DNA of 64,000 nt from Pyrenochaeta sp. MPI-SDFR-AT-0127. Taxonomy: Eukaryota; Ascomycota; Dothideomycetes; Pleosporales; Cucurbitariaceae. This document shows positions 55,305-64,000 of this stretch, piece by piece. Under the pieces are notes generated by a model that searched no databases, was not told the DNA's origin, and saw nothing but the letters and a program-made list of their open reading frames with translations. Every line of letters starts with the position of its first letter. Position 1 is the stretch's first letter. Both the position numbers and the translations under genes were made by a program. The stretch lies in the NCBI GenBank assembly GCA_020747015.1, contig JAGTJM010000106.1:1-64000 (forward strand), given 5' to 3'.

Positions 55305-56619
55305 CTACTTGAGTGCCTTGATGACGGCATCCGCATACTCGTAAGTCTTGGACTTGCCGCCAAGATCGCCGGTAATGGTCTGCGAAGAATTAGCATATGT
55401 TGCGGTCCATACAAGTAACTAAAACGTACCTTGCCCTCGGCGAGGACCTTGAAGATAGCCTGCTCAATGTTGGCGGCCTCCTTGTTCAAGCCCATGTGTC
55501 GCAGCATCATGATGGAGCTGAGAAGGAGGGCAGTGGGGTTGGCGAGCTGCTTGCCGGCAATATCGGGCGCAGAACCGTGGACAGCCTCAAAGATGGAGCA
55601 CTTGTCACCAATGTTGCCAGAGGGGGTCAAACCAAGACCACCAATGAGACCAGCGCACATATCGGACAGAATGTCTCCGTACAAGTTGGGCATGACGAGA
55701 ACCTTGTCGTTGTAGGGAATGGGGTCGGTGACCATCTTCAAGCAGGTGTTGTCCAGCAACTCGGCGTCGAACTCAATGTCGGGGAACTCCTTGGAGATCT
55801 CGCGGGCAGTGCTCAAGAAGAGACCATCGGACATCTTCATGATGGTAGCCTTGTGCACGGCACGCACCTTCTTCCTGCCAATGTCGTGGGCGTGCTGGAA
55901 GGCGTATCGCAGAACGCGCTCCGAGGCATCGCGGGTGATGAGCTTGATGCTCTGCACCACGCCGTCAACCACAATGTGCTCAATGCCCGAGTATTCTCCC
56001 TCGGTGTTCTCGCGGATCAGGACGGTGTCGACGTTGTCGTAGGGCGTCTTGTAGCCAGCAATGGATCGGCAGGGTCGGACGTTGGCGAAGAGGTTGAAGG
56101 TACGGCGCAGCGTCAAGTTGAGCGAGACGTGGCCCTTGCCAATGGGCGTCGCCAGCGGGCCCTTGAGGGCGACCAGGTTCCTCGTTACGCTCTCAATGGC
56201 CTCGTCGGGGATGACCGTCTTGCCGTCCTCGTTCAGCCGCGGGGTCACGTCGACCGACTCCCACTTGATGGGCACGTTGGCGGCCGAGTAGATGTCCTTG
56301 ACCGACTGCGCAATCTCAGGCCCAATGCCGTCGCCCTCGATGAGCGTGACGCTGTACTTGCCGTCGTTGCCCTTGGTGCCGTGGAACTTGGCCACCTCAG
56401 TAGCGTACGTTCGAGACACGGTCTGTCATGACTATCAGCATCCTTTTCTTCTTTTTTTTTTGGCTCCCGCCCGGCCATTGGCAGCTCTGGGGATGCTGTC
56501 TGCGGCCCGTGGTGTTCTGGCGAGCTCACCTGTGATAACGCGGGCGCCCATCTCGAGGTGCGGTTCGCCTGGCGCAGGCATTGCCGCGCTGGGGCGGCGA
56601 AGGAGCGAGCAGCCAACAT
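55305..56619 (-). CDS. IDH1: NAD+-isocitrate dehydrogenase subunit 1, mitochondrial
   Basis: Three exons (56619-56530, 56422-55430, 55379-55305) give 385 aa. The first exon encodes a basic, Ala/Arg-rich mitochondrial presequence (MLAARSFAAPARQ). The mature part has LIEGDGIGPEIA, SLNLTLRRTFNLFANVRPC, IRENTEGEYSGIEH, LLDNTCLKMV and EAVHGSAPDIAGK. The regulatory subunit IDH1 lacks some catalytic residues that IDH2 has; the SLNLTLRR sequence and length fit the IDH1 group of fungi. With IDH2 it converts isocitrate to 2-oxoglutarate in the TCA cycle. The last exon (TITGDLGGKSKTYEY) is certain from homology. The opposite strand holds a long open frame (55397-56431) that is a shadow. Confidence 0.93.
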
Positions 56620-57258
56620 TCTGACCGTATAGAAGAGTTCCTGCTACCCAATTGGAACTGCTCGAGCTGTGAGAGCAAGAGGCAGACGTCGACGGTGGAG
56701 GGCGGAGGTGTCGTTGTGCAGGCGCAAAGCTCGGCGACTGAAAAAGCAAGCTCCACCGGCCGGCAACGCCGCCAAGCCCACCATCCCTCCTCCGTCATAA
56801 CATCCACCCGGGGGCCTTGGGGCACCACGGCAAAGAATTGCTGAAAGGTATTGGCATGGTGATGTACTCATTCATTTCCTGGGTTCTGAGTGCCCTACCA
56901 TGCATCTTTCATGCCAATCCTCCACGTGCTGCGTCCGATACAACACGATGAAGCTCCAATGCCAAGTCCTCCGTCACATGCGCGATTTAAATGTCCCTCA
57001 CTGCAGATATATCAAAGTACAGCATTCGTGATGTCTATTTAGAATTAATTCGTCCATTCCATGACAAGTACAAACAAAGAATCATTAACAAAACTCCAGC
57101 GCAATGTACTATCATCCAAGGTCATCAAAGCCCCGATATTCTGGCCGAGCGTAGAGTATGGCCAGCCTTGACATTGGGCCATCGCTATGCTTCGTAGTTC
57201 ATTACCTTGTCCCAGCTAGAGCATGAGATCTCGTTTCGTCTATCTTACAAAGAAGCTA
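56620..57258. other. Intergenic, promoter side of IDH1
   Basis: GC-rich near IDH1 (56620-56840), then mixed. No gene or motif. Confidence 0.4.
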
Positions 57259-58478
57259 TCATGTAGGAAGTTCGACAGGTGGACTGCCCGGCGTGTCAGG
57301 CGACATAGGCCTGTTTGCAAAGCTCTGCCAGCTCGCCCTATTGTCCCTATGAACCCAGCTCATTCGGTTCCCAAAGTCCTGCCCAAGTGGAGGACTCAGC
57401 ATGAATGCTGGCGTGGCCGGCGTGGGCAACTCCGCAAAATAAATGTTTGACATTTTCCTCTCAACGAAAGTGGTTCGAGCTGTGCTTGGTGTCGCTGGTG
57501 TGAAGCCTTTCCAGAGCTTGGCCTGACGGTAATGCCGTGATGATGGCGAGCGGCGGAGCTTACAGTGGCGGTATATTAGGAGGATGATCGATAGCACAGC
57601 TATGATGCCAGCAATTCCCACTGCAACGCCAACGCCCAAGGCTGCTGAGGGAGAGAGTCTGGGTTGGTGTTTTTGGGTTGGAGGAGTCAGCGGCGGCGAT
57701 GATGGTGTGCTAGACGGAGATGCTTTCGTGTGCATGGTCGGAAGTGAAGTCAAAGTCGAGAATGAAGTCGATCTCTGGAATATGGGACGGCTGGTCTCGG
57801 AAAGCTCCATGGTAGTTGCGGCTGTGTCTATGGCCTTGGTTCGCACCCGTGTTGTAGACGGTCCCGCAATGGTGGAGAACGCCTGGTCGTCAATCTTCCC
57901 AAGCTTGGTGGATGCGAGTGCTCGACCAAATCGCACCCTAGTAGACTTTGAACTCATAAACACACCATCTGCGACTGTGAAGTCTAGCCCACAATCATAC
58001 CCATTCATGCTATTGCTGAGTTGAAAGCCGCCGTCGCCTTGAGTTTTGATGGTCCATAACATCGACTCGTCTGTCTTCCGACGACTGTATATTACAGGAG
58101 TCGACTCTTCGCAGATGCCATTATTGTTTTTCACTGCCAGATATCCATGTACCCCGGAGGCTTTTGTTCGTAGTAGATATGTAAAAGAACCAAGTGAAAT
58201 GAGCTGCCACTGCTGACCAGGTGTACTAACATCCGATGTCGTGATCGTGACCAAGCCAGTGTCCCCGTTTATGTATGGATATGTCCCTGAAAGAGCCTTC
58301 AGTCAGTGCATGGCCCAACGGAAGGGGAGCAATATCATGGCATGTTTAAGCATTTCCAATGACATCGCGGTCTCCAGATTCATTGTCGACTGGAGAGTAT
58401 CACCAACGTACCCGCGAGTGACTGCTGCGGATTTCCAGCAACGGTAAGGCGGTACCAGGAGTTTGGATCGACCTCCAT
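57259..58478 (-). CDS. Single-pass membrane protein with beta-trefoil-like ectodomain
   Basis: Two exons (58478-58412, 58286-57259) give 364 aa. The N-terminal 130 residues read as a ricin-B/beta-trefoil-like fold: WYRLTVAGNPQQSLAG, QQWQLISLGSFTYLLRTKAS and LWTIKTQGDGGFQLSN repeat a QxW-like pattern. A Ser/Thr/Pro-rich stalk follows, then one membrane helix (ALGVGVAVGIAGIIAVLSIILLIY), and a 100-residue cytoplasmic tail with two EL-PT/S-type motifs (AELPTPATP and PVELPT). No signal peptide is visible from the chosen Met, so upstream coding may have been missed. Carbohydrate binding outside and signalling inside are guesses from the fold. Confidence 0.7.
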
Positions 58479-61463
58479 ATCAACGCGGTATATCCAAATG
58501 CCATTAACGAGAGACTTGAAGGAAATAGAGAAAGGAAAGAACTAGGTGCGGCGCGGATGTGCCTGGGCGCTTTCTTGCTCATGGAGAAGAACCATAGTTT
58601 TTGATGCTGCACTTAAGCGCTTGATGAGAGGGCTGCAGACGCCTCATCCGCAGTGTTTATGAGAGGGGCCTTTGCTCGTCTCAGATCTAGGGCGCGTAGA
58701 TCGCTTTGATGTTGTAGAGAGCCAGTTTCGAAGAAACAAAGTCCAATTGAGCCTTAGGCGAGACGGCAACGAGAGCTAAGCCTTCCAGGACGTACTCGTA
58801 ACTGGAAAAGCGTGTAAGAGGATACGGCGCTGGCTTGCGAGTTCAGAACTCAATTGAGTAAGAAAGCTTCCAAGGGCGCCTGTACAATGATCATCTAAAT
58901 GTTATTCGGCAACTTTCAGTTATGCGTTGTCGTGCATGCAGGAAGTGAGCAGCCTCGGCGGTTAGGAACGCCACAACGTGTTCGCCCCCAATAACCCACT
59001 GTCGCAAAGAAGTAGGCTCGCATTTGACGGAGAATTATGAAAGCCCTGAAAGAAGCTAATGATGAAAAGGTATTGGACTGGAATTTTGAGCGCAAAGTCG
59101 GAAGAAAAGTGTGGTCGCGGGCGAATTCGGAAGATCGTCTTGTGCGCACAGACAGACAACAAGTTATGGTTCAGCACAAAGACGATGATTGATAAAAATG
59201 CAATCGATAATCGTTTTCTCTGTGAGCTCTTTAAAGCACATGTGCTTGAGGGTTTTCAACCGGCTAAGCCCTGCTGATGGAGGGCGCCTGGAAGCTGCCT
59301 TGAACTTGGCCGGTGTCCTTCGTCGCAAAAAGATCATTGCTTCCGATTAATGGTATATGGAATACTGTCTCGCAAAACGACATCTTCGCTGGGATATGGT
59401 AAGCCGATCGCTGCTGCTTGCATCACAAGACATATGTGGATAAGCGCAAGAGGAATATGCTCAGTCGTCCGAAACGGCCTTGCTCAGTTCTGAACGACCT
59501 CCGTCTAGATTCAATTGCATCCCAGCGAGGGAACAGTCTTCAGAAACATCTAAGCCTCTGGTAGTGGCATCAGTGATCGAGCGACGAGTCATAATCTGAA
59601 TGGGTCAAGACTCCATCTTTAGTAAGGGGTTCATCAGTCGATAGAGTATGTGCCATGCTGGAAACCGGACAAGAGTATGGCAATCCGGCAATCGCAGTGG
59701 TAATCTCGCCATGGCACGACTCGTAATCCAGCTAGAAATGTCGTGAGATCTAGAGCAAGCCAGGCTGCAAGGACAGGAGACAATCTCTTGTTAACCCAAT
59801 TACACTACGGCTATGCGGAAACCAGACCTTGGCGATTGATGGGTATAACACACATGATATTCGTATCTTGGGAGCATGGTGTCATATATCGAGATCGTTC
59901 GCATGGTGTTGGTGTGTGCAAATTTGGGCAAAATAAGACGAGGCTTTCGTGAAGCGCGACGCCAATAGACAAGATGAAACAAGATTGCGTCTACGGAAGA
60001 ATTAAATGAATCGCGGGATCGTGTCTCCGATATACCAAGTGACATCAGCGTCCCAAATTCCGAGATGGAGCCACATGGAAATCAAGGCAAAAGTGGGATT
60101 TCACAGCGAGAACCATCGAGAAATCTTGGAAAGCCCCCAAACTAAATTAGGAAACACGGAAGTGCGGCATTGGCGGCTGGGCGTCCGGGATTTATGCTGC
60201 ACTCCGGACGCCACATGGACGAACCTCACCCAGCACGCCATGTTCCAAGATTACCCTCGTCATCGCCTCATCGACACAGTTCGAAGTTTCCTTGATGTTG
60301 CCCCAGAAGTGGTTTCAACGAGCCCCGGTTTCCGGGCCATCACACAGCTTTTGATTGCCATTTTCTCCGTCAATTGACACGGCCAAACAATGACGACATT
60401 CACGTCTCACCATTCACAGGCGAGCACTTCTTACCCGAACCTTGCGCAGTTGTGGCTCGGTCTTCGACAGAAAGTGGATCTGCCGCTGCAGTTGATGTGG
60501 CACCACGTATGTGGTACAGCAGCGGGACTCGCCCACCTGAGCAAGCGTGGATGCAGACGAGAGATTTCGATATTGCATCGCAGATCTTGAGGCTCATGCC
60601 ACGGCACTGGACAGAATGTTTAAGACAGTCTGGGGGTAACGAAACTAGGCAGTTGGCTGTAAATATGGAAGCTCGCGCGACAAACGCTCACCGTTTCGAA
60701 CTGAGAAGATCGTCCATGACTGGGTCTGCAAATAGCAGCCATCGGCGACTGCATTAACCAGTTTTGCTCGTAAGCATGAAAGAGACGCGACCGATGTGGC
60801 ATAGACATTTTGGCGCACTGGACTTTCGTCGTCAGACGGGGGCTCTGCAGTAAGAAATGTCCAGCCACGGCTTGGAATGCTCCGCGTCGTTGGTCGGCTT
60901 TCGCCCCAGCCGCGTAATTGTTCGCCCTGTTGAACCAAGTAGATCGAACGCTACATTCCCGTCCTCAGTCGGCAGCACTGCGTAACCGGTCGTAGCTCTC
61001 AATGCGTCTCGTTCGTCATTAAGACTCAATGGTGGGCCTGTGGGGCGATCCCCAGATCAAGCTTCTTTCTGAGAGGTCTGAGGGTAAGCAGGAACGCTCC
61101 AATCATGCTCCTATCCCTGTGTATCAAATTACCGCAACCAGTCTGGTTTGAAAGCACCTTGCGTACTGTGGCGTCATCAGCCAGTTAGTGGGCTTAGGGT
61201 TACGTTAGAGAAAGTTGGAGGGAGGCGGTGCGGTTTGTGGAATAGTGTAGCAAGGGAGCCGGCCGTTTGTTTGTTGCTGAGCTGCGTGTGGGTCTACGGT
61301 GACGCTCCACTGGGGCTAGGTTTATGGTCTGTCTTGAGTATAAGACAGCTCCCTCCGCCTTGCATTGTTCTTTTCTTCTCATCCCATCACTATCCAATTC
61401 AATCGCTGAACATCACCCAATCTACAACCAACCTTCCCAACCTATCCAACTCAATCAATCAAG
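58479..61463. other. 3-kb gene-poor region
   Basis: Open frames near 60006-60757 (+) are short and featureless. No known RNA or repeat was recognised. The last 130 bases form the promoter and leader of the next gene (TATA and CT-rich tract, listed separately). Confidence 0.4.
61339..61344 (+). promoter_or_regulatory. TATA-like element of GPI protein gene
   Basis: TATAAG lies 125 bp before the ATG, followed by a CT-rich stretch (TTGTTCTTTTCTTCTCATCC), the usual layout of a strong fungal promoter with its start sites. Confidence 0.45.
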
Positions 61464-61901
61464 ATGCGTTTCTCCGTCGTCGCCACTACCTTCCTCGCCG
61501 CTGGCGTTGCCAACGCCCAGATCGAGTCTCTCGCATCCTCCCTCCGTGGTGATATCTCCTCAGTCCTAGGCGGTGGTTCTTCAGCCATTGCCTCACTCAC
61601 CTCCGCCGCTGGCTCTCTCGCCTCAGGCGGTGGTTCCGACATCGCATCCCTTGCCTCTTCTGTTGCCAACGATGCCTCCTCCGTCATCGCCAGCTTGACC
61701 AGCGAGGCTGCCACCGCCACTGGCTCGCGCGCCGCTGAGCTTTCCAGCCTTGCTAGCTCCGTTGCTGGCCAGGCCAGCTCTGCCCGCAGCGCTGCTAGCT
61801 CCGCTGCTGCCACGCAGTCCAGCGCTGGTGCCGTCCCTACTGCCCTCCCCGCCATGGGTGCTGTTGCTGGTGGCATCTTGGCTCTTGCCGGTCTCTTGTA
61901 A
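61464..61901 (+). CDS. GPI-anchored Ala/Ser-rich surface protein
   Basis: A 145-aa protein made almost only of Ala, Ser, Gly and Thr, with a cleavable signal peptide (MRFSVVATTFLAAGVANAQ) and a hydrophobic C-terminus (AMGAVAGGILALAGLL) after small residues that fit a GPI-anchor site. Codon use is strongly C-ending (GCC, TCC), as in highly expressed fungal genes. Internal repeats of S(L/V)AS/SLASS units are present. It is probably a small wall or surface protein. The opposite strand shows long shadow frames caused by the biased composition. Confidence 0.82.
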   Translation: MRFSVVATTFLAAGVANAQIESLASSLRGDISSVLGGGSSAIASLTSAAGSLASGGGSDIASLASSVANDASSVIASLTSEAATATGSRAAELSSLASSVAGQASSARSAASSAAATQSSAGAVPTALPAMGAVAGGILALAGLL

Positions 61902-62942
61902 ATGGTGTCGAGTTCCATCCATTGTCATAGATTTTCAGCCTGAAAAGTCCTGCTTCAACGACTTGTTCAATCGGTTCTATCGCCTTCAGCCCCGAGCTGA
62001 CTTCGCTTCGTCTCAGAGGAGACATGCATTGTTGGATATGGATAGTACACACAACGGTGTTTGGGATCAATCAGTCACTTCAATACTGTTGTAATAATTC
62101 AATTCAATAAAAACTATTCAGACTTCATACTCGTTCTATGCCCATATTCAATTGCACTCACAACCAAGCAGTGTGGACCAAGAAGTTCGGTGTAGTCTCA
62201 GGGAATGGTTGGCAGGTTCAATGTGTCCCAATATGGTAGGATAGGCTGTCAGTGCCATGGCAATGAAGTGACCCCACCCAATTCGGACGGGTTGGCGGTA
62301 TTTTTCGTTTGTTTTCTTCGAATGCGACAATATGTTGGTGGAAGATGGCGTGCTGATGTTCTAAGCCTGACGTCAGGCCGCGCGTCGCTAAGTGGCAATT
62401 TATCTCGCATCGCGTTAGATTCTCATGGGCTCGGGTAGAACGGCCGCTAGCTTCCCTTAAGCAGATCACTTTCTATAGCTTGATGATCCTTCAAGCAACG
62501 TCAAGTATTCTCTCAATTTTGATCAGGCCCTACAATGCTACCGTATAAACAGCCATCGAAGATGAGACCTAGCCTTTGTGTACATCTTATTGGTGACACT
62601 GTGTAACTACACGAACATCACACGAGGCTCACGTTAGAGTCCGCGTGCGGTGACACAGGGCGGTGTTTACCGTTGAAAGCGCGTAGTATGAATGCGGTCG
62701 GAAGCAAGGTCGAATTCCCAATTGGTATCGATGAAACAGTGACTTTCGGCCCTCTCTGGGCCCAGTCCAGCCTTGACTACCCCCGCTCTTGAGGATACCG
62801 ATTCCGTTCCCGGGAATGGTCTTCTTTGTGCCGTTGGACGTAGAGGGGGTTAAGACTTCTAACTGTGAAGACATCCTGCCTGATTGAAGAGGAACTTATC
62901 AAGCTCAACCAATGGCTTCATTGCAGTCTCTGCATCCTGTCA
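61902..62942. other. Intergenic, no gene seen
   Basis: Terminator side of the GPI protein gene and 3' flank of the HET gene. An AATAAA-like stretch near 62105-62110 could be its polyadenylation signal. No other feature recognised. Confidence 0.4.
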
Positions 62943-64000
62943 TCACCGGATCTCAATGCTCATAAGCTGCGCATCGCTATGCCCTTCTGTTTCTTCATCC
63001 CCAGGTTCTAAATGTCTCCGAATTTCTCCATTCGACAATCCCACAAAAAAGCATGGTCCAACTTGGACATAATGATTTTCCACTTTCCGTAGAACAAGCA
63101 GTGTATCGCAGCCGCGAGCCACGCAGACACAGTCGCCAGGCTGTGTACCAATGGGGACGGCGCCGATGTAGCCGCCGCTGGTTTCGGCAACACGATACCG
63201 ACTACTCAGTCGAATGGACGCTGACATGCCTACCGCCCAGTCGCCGGAATCACTGTCGGATGGGTTTTGGCCTTCCCATTCTTTGACCTGAAGAAAGCTC
63301 CCGATAGGGCCAGTGACTGAGGTATCGTACATCTTGTCGGGCATCAAGACATGCATGAAGCACCAAAGCCATCCGTGACGCCAATCCTTTTGTTCGCCAA
63401 GCATCATGCGCAGCAGCTCCCCCGGATGTATATCATTAACCAACCAGCCACGCCGTGGGCGATACCCAAGGGGTGGATTTAGCAATCTTAGGCAATGCCA
63501 GACTTTCGTGACTAGATCTATCCCAGTGAGATTTTCGTTGCCTATCATAACTTGAAAGAACGCCTTAAGTGGATGGATGCCCGTCACGTATACTGGGTAG
63601 CGACCCATAAAGTCTTGGGCTATGGAAAAGCCACCAGAATCGAATCTTTGGTGTACTTTTGTTATTGGCAGACCGATCACGGCGTCCACAAACAAGCTCA
63701 ACCCACGAATGACAGCCGGAGAATCATGGTGATCATCGGTGAAGACGCCATCATCAGCGTTGTATCCGACGTAGGTATTTGCCAACATACGGAAGTGGTC
63801 ATCTTCTGCATGTTCGTATTGATAGTTTGGGATCCACGAAGGTGTTCCAACATCGCGATCCTCAAGGCCAATACCAGAGTAGCGTAGGACGTCCAGTCGC
63901 ACAGTGTCCCTCATATAAGCAGAGATGTACTCACGATAGACTTCGACAACGCTCAGCTCATAGTTTGGCAATATACCGCAAGGTGCCAGTCCCAAAAGGC
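62943..64000 (-). CDS. HET-type protein, 3' part (5' end beyond window)
   Basis: An open frame of 350 aa that continues past the window edge; its first residues here (LGLAPCGILPNYELSVVEVYREYI) look like the middle of a HET protein, just after the HET domain. Recognisable blocks are DVGTPSWIPNY and the C-terminal QPGDCVCVARGCDTLLVLRK, close in style to the GDEICIIPG...LRK block of the complete HET protein at 23.4-25.7 kb. The HET domain itself must lie upstream of position 64000. Stop at 62943-62945. No frameshift seen. Confidence 0.75.
   Translation of the reverse strand, partial: LLGLAPCGILPNYELSVVEVYREYISAYMRDTVRLDVLRYSGIGLEDRDVGTPSWIPNYQYEHAEDDHFRMLANTYVGYNADDGVFTDDHHDSPAVIRGLSLFVDAVIGLPITKVHQRFDSGGFSIAQDFMGRYPVYVTGIHPLKAFFQVMIGNENLTGIDLVTKVWHCLRLLNPPLGYRPRRGWLVNDIHPGELLRMMLGEQKDWRHGWLWCFMHVLMPDKMYDTSVTGPIGSFLQVKEWEGQNPSDSDSGDWAVGMSASIRLSSRYRVAETSGGYIGAVPIGTQPGDCVCVARGCDTLLVLRKVENHYVQVGPCFFVGLSNGEIRRHLEPGDEETEGHSDAQLMSIEIR

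Noticed and set aside
55397..56431. A 344-codon frame on the plus strand opposite IDH1
   Set aside because: IDH1 on the minus strand is certain from its motifs. The plus frame is an antisense shadow kept open by biased codon use.
60006..60757. Possible genes in the 58.5-61.4 kb gap
   Set aside because: Frames are short, overlap in different frames and lack recognisable motifs or splice continuity.
1..64000. CRISPR arrays, rRNA genes and bacterial-type operons
   Set aside because: None seen. Spliced genes and the gene families show a fungal nuclear genome.

Overview
The window comes from a filamentous ascomycete, probably a Dothideomycete such as a Pleosporales member (class uncertain). Genes carry 1-7 short introns (about 44-80 nt) with GTAAGT-like donors and CTAAC/CTGAC-like branch sites. 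Gene families such as HET, HeLo, DUF3435 recombinase, GLTP/HET-C2 and MpaB oxygenase are typical of Pezizomycotina. Several TA-rich stretches look like transposon remains altered by repeat-induced point mutation (RIP). I derived the exon models by hand from splice sites and checked that reading frames stay open across each junction; none was tested against transcripts.

Accessory part, about 1-48 kb. At 2-12 kb lie a cysteine-rich membrane protein, a class I terpene synthase divergent from an MpaB-like ER oxygenase (a likely small terpenoid locus), and an aquaporin. At 13-26 kb lies a conflict/defence-like stretch: a broken NACHT-type NTPase, a broken SDR, a large active-looking kinase with ankyrin-type C-terminal part, a HeLo-domain pseudokinase facing away from it, and a HET protein. 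At 26-34 kb are an SGNH hydrolase, a secreted protein, an LRR-like protein and an FAD monooxygenase joined to a polytopic membrane domain. A 4-kb gene-poor stretch follows.

The most unusual item is at 39.3-43.7 kb. An apparently complete DUF3435 tyrosine recombinase lies between two direct repeats. Each repeat contains the same 24 bp from the 3' end of a tRNA-Arg(CCT) gene. The intact tRNA gene is at the right end and only its 3' fragment is at the left end. This is the layout of an integrative element that inserted in a tRNA gene and rebuilt it. To its right are a second cysteine-rich membrane protein and a patatin-like phospholipase.

Core-like part, about 48.5-58.5 kb. Compact genes for ordinary cell functions occur here: pirin, a methyltransferase-like protein, GLTP/HET-C2, a tartrate/malate dehydrogenase-type enzyme, mitochondrial inner-membrane peptidase subunit 2, NAD-isocitrate dehydrogenase subunit 1, and a beta-trefoil-like membrane protein. 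The end of the window has a long gene-poor gap, a GPI-anchored alanine/serine-rich protein, and the 3' part of another HET gene that runs off the edge.
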